Part shown: positions 11,829 to 20,949 of the stretch, piece by piece
How positions within the stretch are numbered: the stretch's first letter is position 1
How the letters are laid out: the number at the start of each line of letters is the position of its first letter
Origin: Paenibacillus sabinae T27
GTDB lineage: Bacteria; Bacillota; Bacilli; Paenibacillales; Paenibacillaceae
Length of the DNA: 64,000 nt
Assembly (NCBI RefSeq): GCF_000612505.1
Contig: NZ_CP004078.1
Span: 4,735,001 to 4,799,000, forward strand
Direction of reading: 5' to 3'
The notes under the pieces: generated by a model
Databases searched by the model: none
What the model saw: the letters and a program-made list of their open reading frames with translations, nothing else
Told to the model about the DNA's origin: nothing
Translations under genes and position numbers: made by a program

Positions 11829-14177
11829 TTACTCCACCTTAGTGATCGGCGCAAACCCTGCGAGCAGCCGTTTCACGCCCACCGGCGCCGGGAAGGCAAT
11901 CTGCAGCTCCATGTCGTTGCCGCTGCCTTTCACGGCCACAATGGTGCCAACGCCCCATTTCCCGTGCGAGACCTTGTCGCCCGCATTGAAATCAGCGGGC
12001 GCCCCACCACCCGCCGGACGGGACGCAGCCCCGCCCGAGGTCACGGTCACGCGGCTGCGCCCGGCCGCCGCGGACGCCGAAGCGCCGCCGTAGCCTGCGG
12101 CGGCGCCCGGCGATGAGGCGGCGGCTCCGCTCCGGCCGCCGCCGAAATTGCCGCGGCCGCCTGCGCCGAAGCCGCGGCCGCCATAGGCTCCGCCCGCCTC
12201 GCTGCCCCGGCGGAAGCGGTCGCTGCTCATGACGGTGTCTTCCTTCAGCTCCTCCGGAATCTCGTCCAGGAAGCGGGACGGCGGGTTGGCCGTCGTCCGC
12301 CCGAACAGCGTGCGCGCCCGCGCACAGGAGAGGAACAACTGCTTCTCGGCGCGGGTAATGCCCACATACGCCAGCCGCCGCTCTTCTTCCAGCTCATCAT
12401 TGTCCTGGAAGGCGCGGCTGTGCGGGAATACCCCTTCTTCCATGCCAATGATGAACACGACCGGAAACTCCAGCCCCTTCGCGCTGTGCATCGTCATCAG
12501 CACGACCGCGTCGCTGCGGTCCTCCTCCGTATCGTTCATGCTGTCGATGTCGGCGATCAGGGCAAGATCGGTCAGGAAGGAGACGAGTGACTTGTCATCG
12601 TTATTTTTCTCAAATTCCATCGTCACCGACAGAAACTCGTCGATATTCTCGAGGCGGGAGCGCGATTCAATCGTGTTCTCCTTCTGCAGCTCCAGCTTGT
12701 ACTGCGACATTTCCAGCACCTTCTCCGTCAGCTCCGTCACCGACAGAAATTCCACCATCCGGTGGAGCGCCAGAATCATGTCGTAGAACTCGACCAGCGC
12801 GTTCCGCGTCCGTCCCGCAAATCCCAGGTCGTCCACCGTTTCCAGCACGCGGAAGATGGAGACGCCACGGGCTGCTGCCGCATCGGTAAGCTTGCCAACC
12901 GTCGTGTCGCCGAGCCCTCTTTTGGGAACATTGATCACCCGGGTTAAGCTGATGTCGTCATCGGGATTGGACAGCAGCCGCAGATAAGCGAGCAGGTCCT
13001 TGATTTCTTTGCGGTCGTAGAACTTGATGCCCCCGACAATCTGGTAAGGGATATCCGATTTAATGAGAATTTCCTCTATTACCCGCGACTGCGCATTGGT
13101 CCGGTACAGGATCGCATGATCCTGGTACGACTTACCTTTTTTCACATTCTTGCTGATTTCTCCGGATACAAAATAACCCTCATCATGCTCGGAATCGGCC
13201 CGGTACACCTTGATCTTCGGCCCCTCCTCCGAATCCGTCCACAGCTTCTTCGGCTTGCGTCCGGTATTCAGCGCGATCACGCCGTTCGCGGCGTTCAGAA
13301 TGTTCGAGGTCGAGCGGTAGTTCTGCTCCAGCAAAATAACCTTGGCCTCCGGATAATCTTCCTCGAAGTTGAGAATATTGCTGATGTCGGCGCCGCGCCA
13401 GCGGTAGATCGACTGGTCGCTGTCGCCGACGACGCATATATTGTGATGGCTGTCCGCCAGCATACGGCAGAGCATATACTGCGCCCGGTTCGTATCCTGA
13501 TACTCGTCTACATGGATGTACTTGAACTTCCGCTGGTAGAAATCGAGCACCTCGGGCACTTCCTTGAACAGCTGGATCGTCGTCATGATCAGATCGTCGA
13601 AATCGAGCGAGTTGTTGCTTCTCAGCCTTTTTTGGTACATTGTATATATTTTGGCAACGAGGCCTTCAAAATAATCCCCGATCTTCATCTCATACTGCGC
13701 AGGCGTCACCAGTTCGTTCTTGGCCGTGCTGATCATCGACTGAACCGCCTTCGGCTCGAATTTCTTCGTGTCGATATTCAGCTCCTTCATGCAGCTGCGG
13801 ATTACGGAGAGCTGGTCGGTGGAATCCAGAATGGAAAAATTGGACGTAAATCCGATCCGCTCGATATCCTTCCGCAATATCCGAACGCACATGGAGTGGA
13901 ATGTGGACACCCAAATGTCGCGGCCTTCCGGGCCTACGAGCTTGGACACCCGTTCCTGCATTTCTCTTGCCGCCTTGTTCGTGAATGTAATGGCAAGAAT
14001 CGCCCAAGGCGGAGCCTTGCGGTTAGCGATCAGCCAGGCGATGCGGTGGGTGAGCACCCGGGTCTTCCCGCTTCCCGCTCCGGCCATAATCAGCAGCGGA
14101 CCGTCTGTCGTCTCGACCGCTTGGCGCTGGGGAGGATTGAGCCGGGTTACGGCGTCTTGTATATTAACGGATTGCAT
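11829..14177 (-). CDS. pcrA: ATP-dependent DNA helicase PcrA (UvrD family)
   Basis: An SF1A 3'-5' helicase for repair and for clearing proteins from DNA. Motifs: Q-motif LNPPQRQAV, Walker A GAGSGKT (residues 33-39), motif II DEYQDTN, motif [17 protein letters not shown], and motif VI VGITRAE. I start at ATG 14177, ten bases after GAAAGGGG; an ATG at 14186 is too close and a longer frame to 14306 has no site. About 783 residues. The stretch between helicase core and C-terminus is very rich in Gly/Ala/Ser/Arg, and the end ([15 protein letters not shown]) is the Tudor-like domain that binds RNA polymerase in Bacillus PcrA. Confidence 0.96.
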   Translation of the reverse strand: MQSVNIQDAVTRLNPPQRQAVETTDGPLLIMAGAGSGKTRVLTHRIAWLIANRKAPPWAILAITFTNKAAREMQERVSKLVGPEGRDIWVSTFHSMCVRILRKDIERIGFTSNFSILDSTDQLSVIRSCMKELNIDTKKFEPKAVQSMISTAKNELVTPAQYEMKIGDYFEGLVAKIYTMYQKRLRSNNSLDFDDLIMTTIQLFKEVPEVLDFYQRKFKYIHVDEYQDTNRAQYMLCRMLADSHHNICVVGDSDQSIYRWRGADISNILNFEEDYPEAKVILLEQNYRSTSNILNAANGVIALNTGRKPKKLWTDSEEGPKIKVYRADSEHDEGYFVSGEISKNVKKGKSYQDHAILYRTNAQSRVIEEILIKSDIPYQIVGGIKFYDRKEIKDLLAYLRLLSNPDDDISLTRVINVPKRGLGDTTVGKLTDAAAARGVSIFRVLETVDDLGFAGRTRNALVEFYDMILALHRMVEFLSVTELTEKVLEMSQYKLELQKENTIESRSRLENIDEFLSVTMEFEKNNDDKSLVSFLTDLALIADIDSMNDTEEDRSDAVVLMTMHSAKGLEFPVVFIIGMEEGVFPHSRAFQDNDELEEERRLAYVGITRAEKQLFLSCARARTLFGRTTANPPSRFLDEIPEELKEDTVMSSDRFRRGSEAGGAYGGRGFGAGGRGNFGGGRSGAAASSPGAAAGYGGASASAAAGRSRVTVTSGGAASRPAGGGAPADFNAGDKVSHGKWGVGTIVAVKGSGNDMELQIAFPAPVGVKRLLAGFAPITKVE

Positions 14178-14247
14178 GTAGGACATGCCCCTTTCTGAAT
14201 AGCTTAAAACGCAAATTCCATACGTGGTTCTACATAAAACTACTATA

Positions 14248-14964
14248 TTATTCCTTGAATAGCGCGGTCTGCTTAACCGCCTCGACTGTGGACAGTGCCC
14301 GCTCAATGTCGCTATAAACGATGTTTCCTACGACAACCGTATCAGCCAGAGAAGCCGCAAGCTGAGCTTGCTCCGGTCCGGCCACTCCGCCGCCGTAGAA
14401 AAGACGGGCATGGCTGACGGCATCGCGCACCGTTTTCATGGTCTCCACATCTCCAAAGCTGCCGCTGTATTCCAGATAGACGATAGGCAGCGCCATCAGC
14501 TTGTCCGCAACATGCGCACACGCAGCCGCTTCATCAGCCGACAGCCCTGTATCCGCACCGGTCAGGCGGGCTACGGCGGAATTTTCGTTCAGCACAATGT
14601 ACCCCTCGGCCAACAGCAGCTCCCAGGGGATAAAATCACCGTAGCGCTCGACGCCTCTTCGATGGTGGCCGATAATCCATGCCGGATCGGGGGTGTTCAG
14701 CACCATAGGAATCATGTAAGCGTCAAAGCCGGGCACGACAGCGGTCAGATCGGACACTTCCAGGGCGCACGGCACGCCATAATCCTGAATTCTGGACAGG
14801 AGAAGGGAGGTATTCTCATAGGTTACGCCTGTAGACCCGCCCACCAAAATGGCATCCGTTCCAGACTGGCAGACCGCCCTCAGCTCTTCCTCGCTGATAT
14901 CGCGATCCGGGTCCAGCTTGAACACATGACGCCAGCTCTCAATCATTTGTCGCACCACAGTCAT
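14248..14964 (-). CDS. pcrB: Heptaprenylglyceryl phosphate synthase PcrB
   Basis: A 238-residue TIM-barrel prenyltransferase that joins glycerol-1-phosphate and a polyprenyl diphosphate (heptaprenyl in Bacillus), a bacterial homologue of archaeal GGGP synthase. Family signatures include the [10 protein letters not shown] loop, YLEYSGSFG and LFYGGGV, which hold the phosphate. ATG at 14964 has AAGGATGG upstream. It is first in the pcrB-pcrA-ligA operon. The known partner enzyme for glycerol-1-phosphate (AraM/EgsA) is not evident in the window; the gldA product at 31061-32152 is related but is a glycerol dehydrogenase. Confidence 0.93.
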   Translation of the reverse strand: MTVVRQMIESWRHVFKLDPDRDISEEELRAVCQSGTDAILVGGSTGVTYENTSLLLSRIQDYGVPCALEVSDLTAVVPGFDAYMIPMVLNTPDPAWIIGHHRRGVERYGDFIPWELLLAEGYIVLNENSAVARLTGADTGLSADEAAACAHVADKLMALPIVYLEYSGSFGDVETMKTVRDAVSHARLFYGGGVAGPEQAQLAASLADTVVVGNIVYSDIERALSTVEAVKQTALFKE

Positions 14965-15014
14965 GATCTTCCATCCTTATTCGGGTTAATAAGCATCCAG
15001 CTTATACTTCTTAT

Positions 15015-15043
15015 ATGTTATGATAGCCGGATAGACGTGTCAA
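15015..15043 (-). promoter_or_regulatory. Sigma-A promoter of pcrB-pcrA-ligA
   Basis: On the minus strand TTGACA (15038-15043) is followed after 17 bases by TAACAT (15015-15020). Transcription would start about 45 bases ahead of the pcrB ATG. Confidence 0.6.
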
Positions 15044-15108
15044 TGAAATGCGAACATTTTTTCGCCTTTTCGGTCAATCCCTACAGCATAAAAGAGGGTT
15101 CTCCAACT

Positions 15109-15990
15109 CTATTGGCCCCAAAAAGGCTGACGCAATCCCCCCGACGTCTTCACCTCGTTCTCGGAGATAAAATCGGTATAAAATCCGTCCACCCCCAAAC
15201 GATACAGCCTGCGAATTTCCTTCATATCGTTGACCGTATGGACGTAAACGCGAGCTCCGGCATCCTTTAGCCTGCCTACAAATCCGGCACTGGCGCGGTC
15301 GGCAGGCATCGTAATATCGACGTTCGTTTTTTGAACGAATTCGATAACCTCCTCTTCGCTGTCCGGGGAATCATACAACGTATAGATTACATGCGGAAAA
15401 GCATAAATCCTGTTCAACTCCTCCAGCATCGGGCGGTTGTAAATCTGCGGCACAATTCGGGTGAGCAGCGCAGGGTCGCGCTCCCGGGTCTTTCCCACCA
15501 GCATCTCGAACTCCTTCGCCATCGCCCTGCCGGATTTCTTGATGTCTGTCACGATATAAACGTCCGGATAATGCTGCAGCAGGTCTAGAATGGTATCCCA
15601 ATCCATCGGAGAGTAGATATCCAGGATCGGCGTGTTCATAAAATCATCGTAGCTGATCGCCTTCCCTTGCTTCGCTGCAGGCAGAGCGTCTAGCTGTCCA
15701 AGCAGCTTGCTCATATTCTTCGTCCATTCATGCCTCGCCACCAGCCTGCCGTCGCTCGTAAGCAGCAGGTCGGTCTCGAACAACCGAGTGCCCGCTTCAT
15801 AATTGGCTACAAAAGCTTCAAAGGCGTTGGTGTACTTCTGACCGTTTATACTCCCCATCGCATGGGCGACAATCCGATATGCAGCAAGCCCCGTTCCAGC
15901 CTCTTCTTCATCCTTATAAGACAGCGCCAGCAGGAGGAGTAAAGCAAGCGAGAACAGGACGGCAAATGACAAGACTGTTTTTTTCTTCAT
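15109..15990 (-). CDS. Membrane-anchored glycerophosphodiester phosphodiesterase-like protein
   Basis: A 293-residue protein with an uncleaved-looking N-terminal helix (residues 5-25) and an extracellular TIM-barrel domain of the GDPD/PI-PLC superfamily. Landmarks are VAHAMG near residue 41, FETDLLLTSDGRLVARHEW (metal Glu/Asp and His-Glu) and, late, YVHTVNDMKEIRRLYRLGVDGFYTDF. The canonical HRG is replaced by HAMG and the usual E-N-T by Y-T-N, so the substrate may differ from simple glycerophosphodiesters, for example a wall polymer. ATG has AAAGGAA upstream. It sits after the glycan operon's terminator and is probably separately expressed. Confidence 0.75.
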   Translation of the reverse strand: MKKKTVLSFAVLFSLALLLLLALSYKDEEEAGTGLAAYRIVAHAMGSINGQKYTNAFEAFVANYEAGTRLFETDLLLTSDGRLVARHEWTKNMSKLLGQLDALPAAKQGKAISYDDFMNTPILDIYSPMDWDTILDLLQHYPDVYIVTDIKKSGRAMAKEFEMLVGKTRERDPALLTRIVPQIYNRPMLEELNRIYAFPHVIYTLYDSPDSEEEVIEFVQKTNVDITMPADRASAGFVGRLKDAGARVYVHTVNDMKEIRRLYRLGVDGFYTDFISENEVKTSGGLRQPFWGQ

Positions 15991-16030
15991 ATGCAGGATT
16001 CCTTTGGAAATAGGCTGTAAAAAGCAAATT

Positions 16031-16060
16031 CCCCGCCCGCCTTCAATCGGCGGAGCGGGG
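16031..16060 (-). terminator. Hairpin terminator after the sugar-transferase gene
   Basis: CCCCGC/GCGGGG and CCGCC/GGCGG stems around a seven-base loop. On the minus strand a T-rich tract (TTTGCTTTTT) follows at slight distance, so efficiency is uncertain. Confidence 0.6.
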
Positions 16061-16083
16061 AAACGGGATGTATGATAGCCTTA

Positions 16084-17490
16084 TTAATAAGCGTTCTTAT
16101 TGATAAAACCGTTGCGAATCGTCTTGAAAATAATCCGGATATCGAACAGCAGCGACCAATTCTCAATATAGAAAATATCATGCTTGATCCGGTCTTCGAT
16201 CGAGGTATCGCCGCGCAGACCGTTGCTCTGCGCCCAGCCGGTAATCCCGGGACGCACATGATGCTTGACCATGTACTTTGGAATTTCTTCTTTGAACTGC
16301 TCCACATAATAAGGGCGCTCCGGCCGCGGGCCGACTACGCTCATATGTCCCATCAGCACATTAAAGAACTGCGGAAGCTCATCCAGGCTCGTCTTGCGGA
16401 TGAATGTCCCGAACCGGGTTCGCCGCGGATCACGCTCCGTGCTCCACCCCGTGTCCTCCTCGCCGTCCCGCTGCATTTTCATCGATCGGAACTTATACAT
16501 CGTGAACGTTCGGCGGTTGAGGCCGACCCGTTCCTGCCGGAAAACGATGGGCCCCGGCGAGGTCATTCTCACTCCTAGTGCCACAATCAGCATGACCGGA
16601 CTCATGACCACAATAGCGAAGAGCGAGAATACAATATCGAACATCCGCTTGGCCAACCGGTTGGCCGTCATGTCCAGCGGGATATCACGCACATTGATCA
16701 TTGGCATTCCCGCAAAATTATCGAAGTACGGACGCGCAGGCAGGTAGTCGAAGAAATCCGGAATGATCAGCGTTCGAACCCCTGCCCGTTCACAGGCAGC
16801 GATAATGGCGGAAAACTTGTGATGCGCATCAAGCGGCAGAGCGAGAACCACCTCGTCGACCAGCATCGTCTCCAGCATCTTTGGCAGTTCGTCAAGCTTT
16901 CCGAGAATCGGTTTATAGCGCCTGGACTCCAGCGTATCCCATACTTGGTAATCGTCCAGAAAGCCGATAATCTCATAACCGAGCTCGGGGTAATTCGCGA
17001 GATTATCATAAATTCTTCTGCCCAGCGTTCCCGCCCCGAGAATGAGCACAAATTGGCGGTTCAGCCCTTTTTCCCGGAAGGACTTCAGCATCTTCTTCAT
17101 CACGTACCGGTACAGCATGGTAGAGAGCATGATGAAGCCGATATAAATGGACAAGTATTGGCGGGAAATGTCGATTTCTCTTACAAAATACATCAGGCCC
17201 AGCAGGATGAAGATGCCCATAATGTGTACCTGAAAAATCTTCAGGAACTCATCCGCGAACCGCTTCTTCCGTTTCGGCATATACAGGGTGAGCAGAATAC
17301 CGAGCAGAACGGCGATTCCGCCGTAGATTAAGCTCCAGTAGGCATAAGATTCAGCCGGCATATGGCTCTCGTAAGGCATCCAGTCGCTCTTGAATTTCAG
17401 CCACCAGGCGAGCAAAAACGCAGCCTGAATGATAATAAAGTCAGCGACCATATAAAGCTGGGTCAAAAATCGCTGGTTGCGGCGAATCAT
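16084..17490 (-). CDS. Undecaprenyl-phosphate sugar phosphotransferase (WcaJ/WsaP type)
   Basis: This enzyme starts lipid-linked glycan synthesis by moving a hexose-1-phosphate from its UDP-sugar to undecaprenyl phosphate. The 468-residue chain has four N-terminal helices, a Rossmann-like domain (LILGAGTLGRRIYDN, about 150-165), a fifth helix, and the C-terminal catalytic domain (FRQERVGLNRR, KFRSMK, TSLDELPQFFNVL, VGPRPERP, RPGITGWAQ). This is the full-length poly-isoprenyl-phosphate hexose-transferase architecture, as in Gram-positive S-layer glycan initiators. Donor may be UDP-glucose or UDP-galactose. Its start overlaps the preceding GT2 stop as ATGA. Confidence 0.93.
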   Translation of the reverse strand: MIRRNQRFLTQLYMVADFIIIQAAFLLAWWLKFKSDWMPYESHMPAESYAYWSLIYGGIAVLLGILLTLYMPKRKKRFADEFLKIFQVHIMGIFILLGLMYFVREIDISRQYLSIYIGFIMLSTMLYRYVMKKMLKSFREKGLNRQFVLILGAGTLGRRIYDNLANYPELGYEIIGFLDDYQVWDTLESRRYKPILGKLDELPKMLETMLVDEVVLALPLDAHHKFSAIIAACERAGVRTLIIPDFFDYLPARPYFDNFAGMPMINVRDIPLDMTANRLAKRMFDIVFSLFAIVVMSPVMLIVALGVRMTSPGPIVFRQERVGLNRRTFTMYKFRSMKMQRDGEEDTGWSTERDPRRTRFGTFIRKTSLDELPQFFNVLMGHMSVVGPRPERPYYVEQFKEEIPKYMVKHHVRPGITGWAQSNGLRGDTSIEDRIKHDIFYIENWSLLFDIRIIFKTIRNGFINKNAY

Positions 17491-18440
17491 AATCTCACCT
17501 CAGCATTGGATTCGGAACTCTTGCCGGAGCTGCCCGCGGTCGAAAGACTTGGCACAGGCTCCCGCTTCCGGCGCGGGGCTGTCAAGGCATTCCGTAGAAG
17601 CGCCGCGGCGAACTTGAGCGCCACCCCGGCGGATACCGCCCCATTGACCGCAAAAGAATATTGCCTGCTGTAATGCTTACGATGAAAGACAATCATAGCG
17701 CGATGGAACTCGTAGATGATCTTGAGCGGTCTCCGCCGTGCGCTGCCGCCCTTCAGATGCACAATGAAAGCTTTGGGATAATAATAAATCTTCCAGCCGG
17801 CTTCCTTGATCCGGTAACACCAATCCAGATCCTCACCATACATAAAAAAGGTTTCGTCCAGTCCCCCGATCTGCTCGATCGTTTCCCGTCTTACCAGCAT
17901 GAACGCCCCGACCAGACAATCGACCTCGTATTCCTTATCAGGGTCAAGATAACCGAGTTGATAGCCGTTGAAACGCGGGCTGTCAGGGAACAGCTTGCTG
18001 AATCCGAACGCATAATAGAAGGAAGCCGCCGGGGTCGGAAATCCCCGTTTGCACGCCTTATCCAGACTTCCATCCGGCAAAATCACCTTGCACCCCGAAG
18101 CCCCAAGCTCCGGCCGCCGGTCCATCAAGGCAATCATCGTTTCAAGCGTGTCCTGCTGCACCAACGTATCCGAATTCAACAGTAAAATATATCTGCCCGC
18201 GGCAATATTCATTCCCTGGTTATTGGCCCGCGCAAATCCGGTGTTCTCCTGGTTGGCAATCAACTTCACCTGCGGGAACCGCTCCCTTATGACTTCCACC
18301 GATCCGTCAGAAGAATGATTGTCGATCACAATAATTTCATAGGCATATTGGGTTTCCGAGTCATAGACCGACTGCAGACAATCGACTGTCAGGCGGCACG
18401 TATTGTAATTGACAATGATGATGCTGGCATCGATATTCAC
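17487..18440 (-). CDS. Family 2 glycosyltransferase, rhamnosyltransferase-like
   Basis: A 317-residue GT-A fold enzyme. Residues 1-115 bind nucleotide sugar (IIIVNYNT, VIDNHSSDGS, and the metal motif in LLLNSDTL); the acceptor part has GEDLDWCYRIKEAGWKIYYYP. This pattern is common in rhamnosyl and related transferases of O-antigen and S-layer glycan loci; dTDP-rhamnose as donor is an inference from the nearby rml genes. The start is GTG at 18440 with GGAG upstream. The last 50 residues are basic and Ser-rich. Translationally coupled to the sugar phosphotransferase. Confidence 0.88.
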   Translation of the reverse strand: MNIDASIIIVNYNTCRLTVDCLQSVYDSETQYAYEIIVIDNHSSDGSVEVIRERFPQVKLIANQENTGFARANNQGMNIAAGRYILLLNSDTLVQQDTLETMIALMDRRPELGASGCKVILPDGSLDKACKRGFPTPAASFYYAFGFSKLFPDSPRFNGYQLGYLDPDKEYEVDCLVGAFMLVRRETIEQIGGLDETFFMYGEDLDWCYRIKEAGWKIYYYPKAFIVHLKGGSARRRPLKIIYEFHRAMIVFHRKHYSRQYSFAVNGAVSAGVALKFAAALLRNALTAPRRKREPVPSLSTAGSSGKSSESNAEVRL

Positions 18441-18492
18441 TTTTGCTTACGCTCCAGACAAAAATAGTAATCTATCGACAATATTATAGCAT

Positions 18493-18515
18493 AAAACCTC
18501 CCTAAATAAGGGAGG
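18493..18515 (-). terminator. Terminator after the chorismate-mutase-like gene
   Basis: CCTCCCT / AGGGAGG with a five-base loop, followed on the minus strand by TTTT. It separates the two glycosyltransferase groups. Confidence 0.75.
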
Positions 18516-18540
18516 CTTTCAGTAAGATTCATCTATTTAC

Positions 18541-18858
18541 TTATTCATTCTCGGGATTGCAGGTCTGCTCGCGGGTCCGTTCTCGATGAAGCCGCAGTTC
18601 ATGCTCAATAAATGTCGATACAATGCCGCGATAGATTTGCTCTATAACATCTGGATCGCCGCCATGCTCCGCAGCTGTCGTCCGTACTTTGTTAATTAAC
18701 TGCTCTACACGCTGCGGAGCCTTGACGGCTTCGGCATCCTTTTTGAATGAGGCCGCTTGATTTACGTACAGATGCCTCTCGCACAGCAGCGCCACAATCT
18801 CCCTGTCCAGCCTGTCTATATTAGCTCTTACCTCTTCGATGCTGCCGCAGGATTTCAT
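18541..18858 (-). CDS. AroQ-type chorismate mutase-like protein
   Basis: I place the start at ATG 18858, directly on the stop of the upstream glycosyltransferase (TGATG) with GGAGGGGG nine bases ahead; a longer reading to 18927 lies inside that gene. The 105-residue all-helical product has the AroQ/PchB pattern: R-x-x-IDRLDREIVALLCERHLYVNQAASFKK, then VKAPQRVEQLINKVR, with the conserved Arg11, Arg28 and Lys39/40 region. It would convert chorismate to prephenate, or act as an isochorismate-pyruvate lyase. A stand-alone mutase coupled to a glycosyltransferase is odd; it may be a passenger or may serve a non-aromatic role. Confidence 0.8.
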   Translation of the reverse strand: MKSCGSIEEVRANIDRLDREIVALLCERHLYVNQAASFKKDAEAVKAPQRVEQLINKVRTTAAEHGGDPDVIEQIYRGIVSTFIEHELRLHRERTREQTCNPENE

Positions 18859-19886
18859 CACACTTTTCCCCCTCCGCATTTCACGCTCTCCTGAACCCAT
18901 TTTCTTTTTCTTCTCAGCGAACCCCATTCTTTAAAAAAACTCCCCCATGCCTTCAATACGCCTGGCTCCTTAAGCAGCATATATGCGTGGACGGCGATTT
19001 CGTAAGGCAGAGACAGTAATATCGTCTTCGGCAAGGTTCGTATCGGTTCATTCTTAACAATCATCTTATACCGGTTGATATAAGAAATCCGCCGGATAAA
19101 CAGCGGCTTCCCGCTGCGGCCCGATGCTTTCCAGCCCCGTTCATGATACCCAATCGCATCCGCGTCGTAATACGCTTTCCAGCCCAGCAGCCGCGCCCGC
19201 CACGCCACATCGACATCTTCCTTATAGGCAAAAAAATCCGCGTCAAAAAACTCGCCGTCCACGCTGACCGCCTCGATCATTCGCCTCGAATACATCGCCG
19301 CTGCACCCGATACGCCGAACACTTCGCTAGGGTCGGTCCAATGCTCCGCCGGCTCGCCCGCTCCCCGGTCAAAGGCCCTCCGGGCCTTGTTCATCCGCAG
19401 CCCCGTGCTGTCCACCGTCCCCGGATCCGCCTTGAACAGCAGCTTGCCGGTAGCGCTGCCGATTCCGGGATCGGCTTCCATCCGGGCAACCAGCCTGGAC
19501 ACATAGTCCGGCGCCAGCACAACGTCAGGGTTCAGCACCAGGACATAATCAGCATTGCTCGCAGCAATCGCCTGGTTATGGGCGGGCGCGAAGCCGGTGT
19601 TGGAGGGATTTTGTAGGAGGAGGAGCGGAAATGGCAGCTGTTCGTCATGGCTAACCGGCATTGTTGCCCGGTCCGTTCCCGCCATCCGATCGCCCCTTAT
19701 TTCGTGCCAGACGTCTGCTTTATACCGGGATTGGATACGCTCCACTGTATGGTCGCTTGAGGCATTATCCACCACAATGATTTTTTGAATAGGATAGTCT
19801 TGATGAAACACAGCTTCCAGGCAATCGATAATGTCCTCTTCGCTGTTATAGGTAACGATATGTATGCTTACGGTTTTGTTGTTCAT
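18858..19886 (-). CDS. Family 2 glycosyltransferase
   Basis: A 342-residue GT-A enzyme with IHIVTYNSEEDI, VVDNASSDHT, the metal-binding region VLVLNPDVVLAPDY, and YKEDVDVAWRARLLGWKAYY. This is the same GT2 subgroup as the protein at 17487-18440 but clearly different in sequence. An insertion at about residues 65-85 (HEIRGDRMAGTDRA) lengthens the N-terminal domain. The ATG has no strong ribosome binding site, so expression may be low or the start uncertain. First gene of a two-gene unit with the chorismate mutase-like gene; it lies downstream of the rmlD terminator. Confidence 0.85.
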   Translation of the reverse strand: MNNKTVSIHIVTYNSEEDIIDCLEAVFHQDYPIQKIIVVDNASSDHTVERIQSRYKADVWHEIRGDRMAGTDRATMPVSHDEQLPFPLLLLQNPSNTGFAPAHNQAIAASNADYVLVLNPDVVLAPDYVSRLVARMEADPGIGSATGKLLFKADPGTVDSTGLRMNKARRAFDRGAGEPAEHWTDPSEVFGVSGAAAMYSRRMIEAVSVDGEFFDADFFAYKEDVDVAWRARLLGWKAYYDADAIGYHERGWKASGRSGKPLFIRRISYINRYKMIVKNEPIRTLPKTILLSLPYEIAVHAYMLLKEPGVLKAWGSFFKEWGSLRRKRKWVQESVKCGGGKV

Positions 19887-20028
19887 AAGGCCATTATAAA
19901 GGAAAACGAATGATCCTTAAATAAAAAGAAACGGCCGACGAGCGGCATTTATTCGACACTCCGCTGCGTCCTCTCATCGAAATAAGGTCCACGCGGTAAG
20001 CCCAAAGCTTATTAATCTCATGTTCTAG

Positions 20029-20064
20029 CAAAAAACTCCCGGCCTGACTTGCAGACCGAGAGTT
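20029..20064 (-). terminator. Rho-independent terminator of rmlB-rmlD
   Basis: A 13-pair stem (20034-20046 with 20052-20064, two G-T pairs) and five-base loop, followed on the minus strand by TTTTTT. The gap 19887-20028 holds nothing else I recognise. Confidence 0.85.
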
Positions 20065-20079
20065 CTAAGCTTCCTTAAA

Positions 20080-20949
20080 CTAATCCCGCAGTTCAGCCAA
20101 AAATGCCTTAAGACCTTCCCGCCATGGCCGTAGATCCTTAAAACCGTTCGTCCGGATCGATAAATGCTCCATCGCCGAATTGCGAGGACGCGGAGCGGGG
20201 CGCAGAAACTGTTCCGTCGTACACGGCTCCAGCTTAGCGGTAAACTTGAGTCCCAGAATCTCTTCGGCCTCGGCAAAAATCGCCTGGGTAAACTCATACC
20301 ACGTACAAACCTCAGTATTGGAGGCATGGTAAATGCCATACTTTTCAGTTCCGATCAATTCCAGCAGGAAATTCGCCAAATCCACCGTATACGTTGGTGA
20401 TCCCTTTTGGTCATCCACGACCTGCAGCACCGGTTTTTCCTGACCAAATTTCAACATCGTTTTGACGAAATTATTCCCATACTTTCCATACACCCACGAG
20501 GTGCGCACGATAAAATACTTGGACGACAAGGTCTGCACCAGAATTTCCCCGGCTCGTTTGGACTTGCCGTAGATACTCTTGGGATCGGTATTGTCGTATT
20601 CATGATAAGGCTGGCTTCCTTGCCCGTCGAACACATAATCCGTGCTGATATAGACCAATTTCGCACCGACCTTTTCTGCTGCAACTACGACATTACGCGT
20701 GCCCACAGCATTGATCAAATAGGCAGCATCAATATCGGTCTCTGCGGCGTCAACCGCCGTATGCGCGGCGCAGTGAATAATGGCTTCAGGGCCAAATTCA
20801 CCAATGACCTTGCTGCACTGATCGAGATCGGTAATGTCCATCTCCTGCCGGTCGCAGGCCAGAACCTCATGCCCCTGTTTTTCCAGCAGCTTCACTACAT
20901 CCTGTCCGAGTTGTCCCGTTGCTCCCGTTACAAGAACCTTACCCGCCAT
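20080..20949 (-). CDS. rmlD: dTDP-4-dehydrorhamnose reductase RmlD
   Basis: Last step of dTDP-L-rhamnose synthesis, NAD(P)H reduction of dTDP-4-keto-rhamnose. The 289-residue SDR protein has the N-terminal nucleotide motif GATGQLGQD (residues 8-16), the STDYVFDG segment, and catalytic Tyr-Lys in YGKSKRAGE. Substrate-side residues SWVYG and RPAPRPRNS are as in RmlD. Its ATG overlaps the rmlB stop by one base (TAATG), so the two are coupled. The other pathway genes, rmlA and rmlC, are 15 kb away on the opposite strand. Confidence 0.96.
   Translation of the reverse strand: MAGKVLVTGATGQLGQDVVKLLEKQGHEVLACDRQEMDITDLDQCSKVIGEFGPEAIIHCAAHTAVDAAETDIDAAYLINAVGTRNVVVAAEKVGAKLVYISTDYVFDGQGSQPYHEYDNTDPKSIYGKSKRAGEILVQTLSSKYFIVRTSWVYGKYGNNFVKTMLKFGQEKPVLQVVDDQKGSPTYTVDLANFLLELIGTEKYGIYHASNTEVCTWYEFTQAIFAEAEEILGLKFTAKLEPCTTEQFLRPAPRPRNSAMEHLSIRTNGFKDLRPWREGLKAFLAELRD

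Noticed and set aside
15051..15064. CGAACATTTTTTCG upstream of pcrB as a LexA box
   Set aside because: It matches only part of the consensus and lies upstream of the -35 element; too weak to list.
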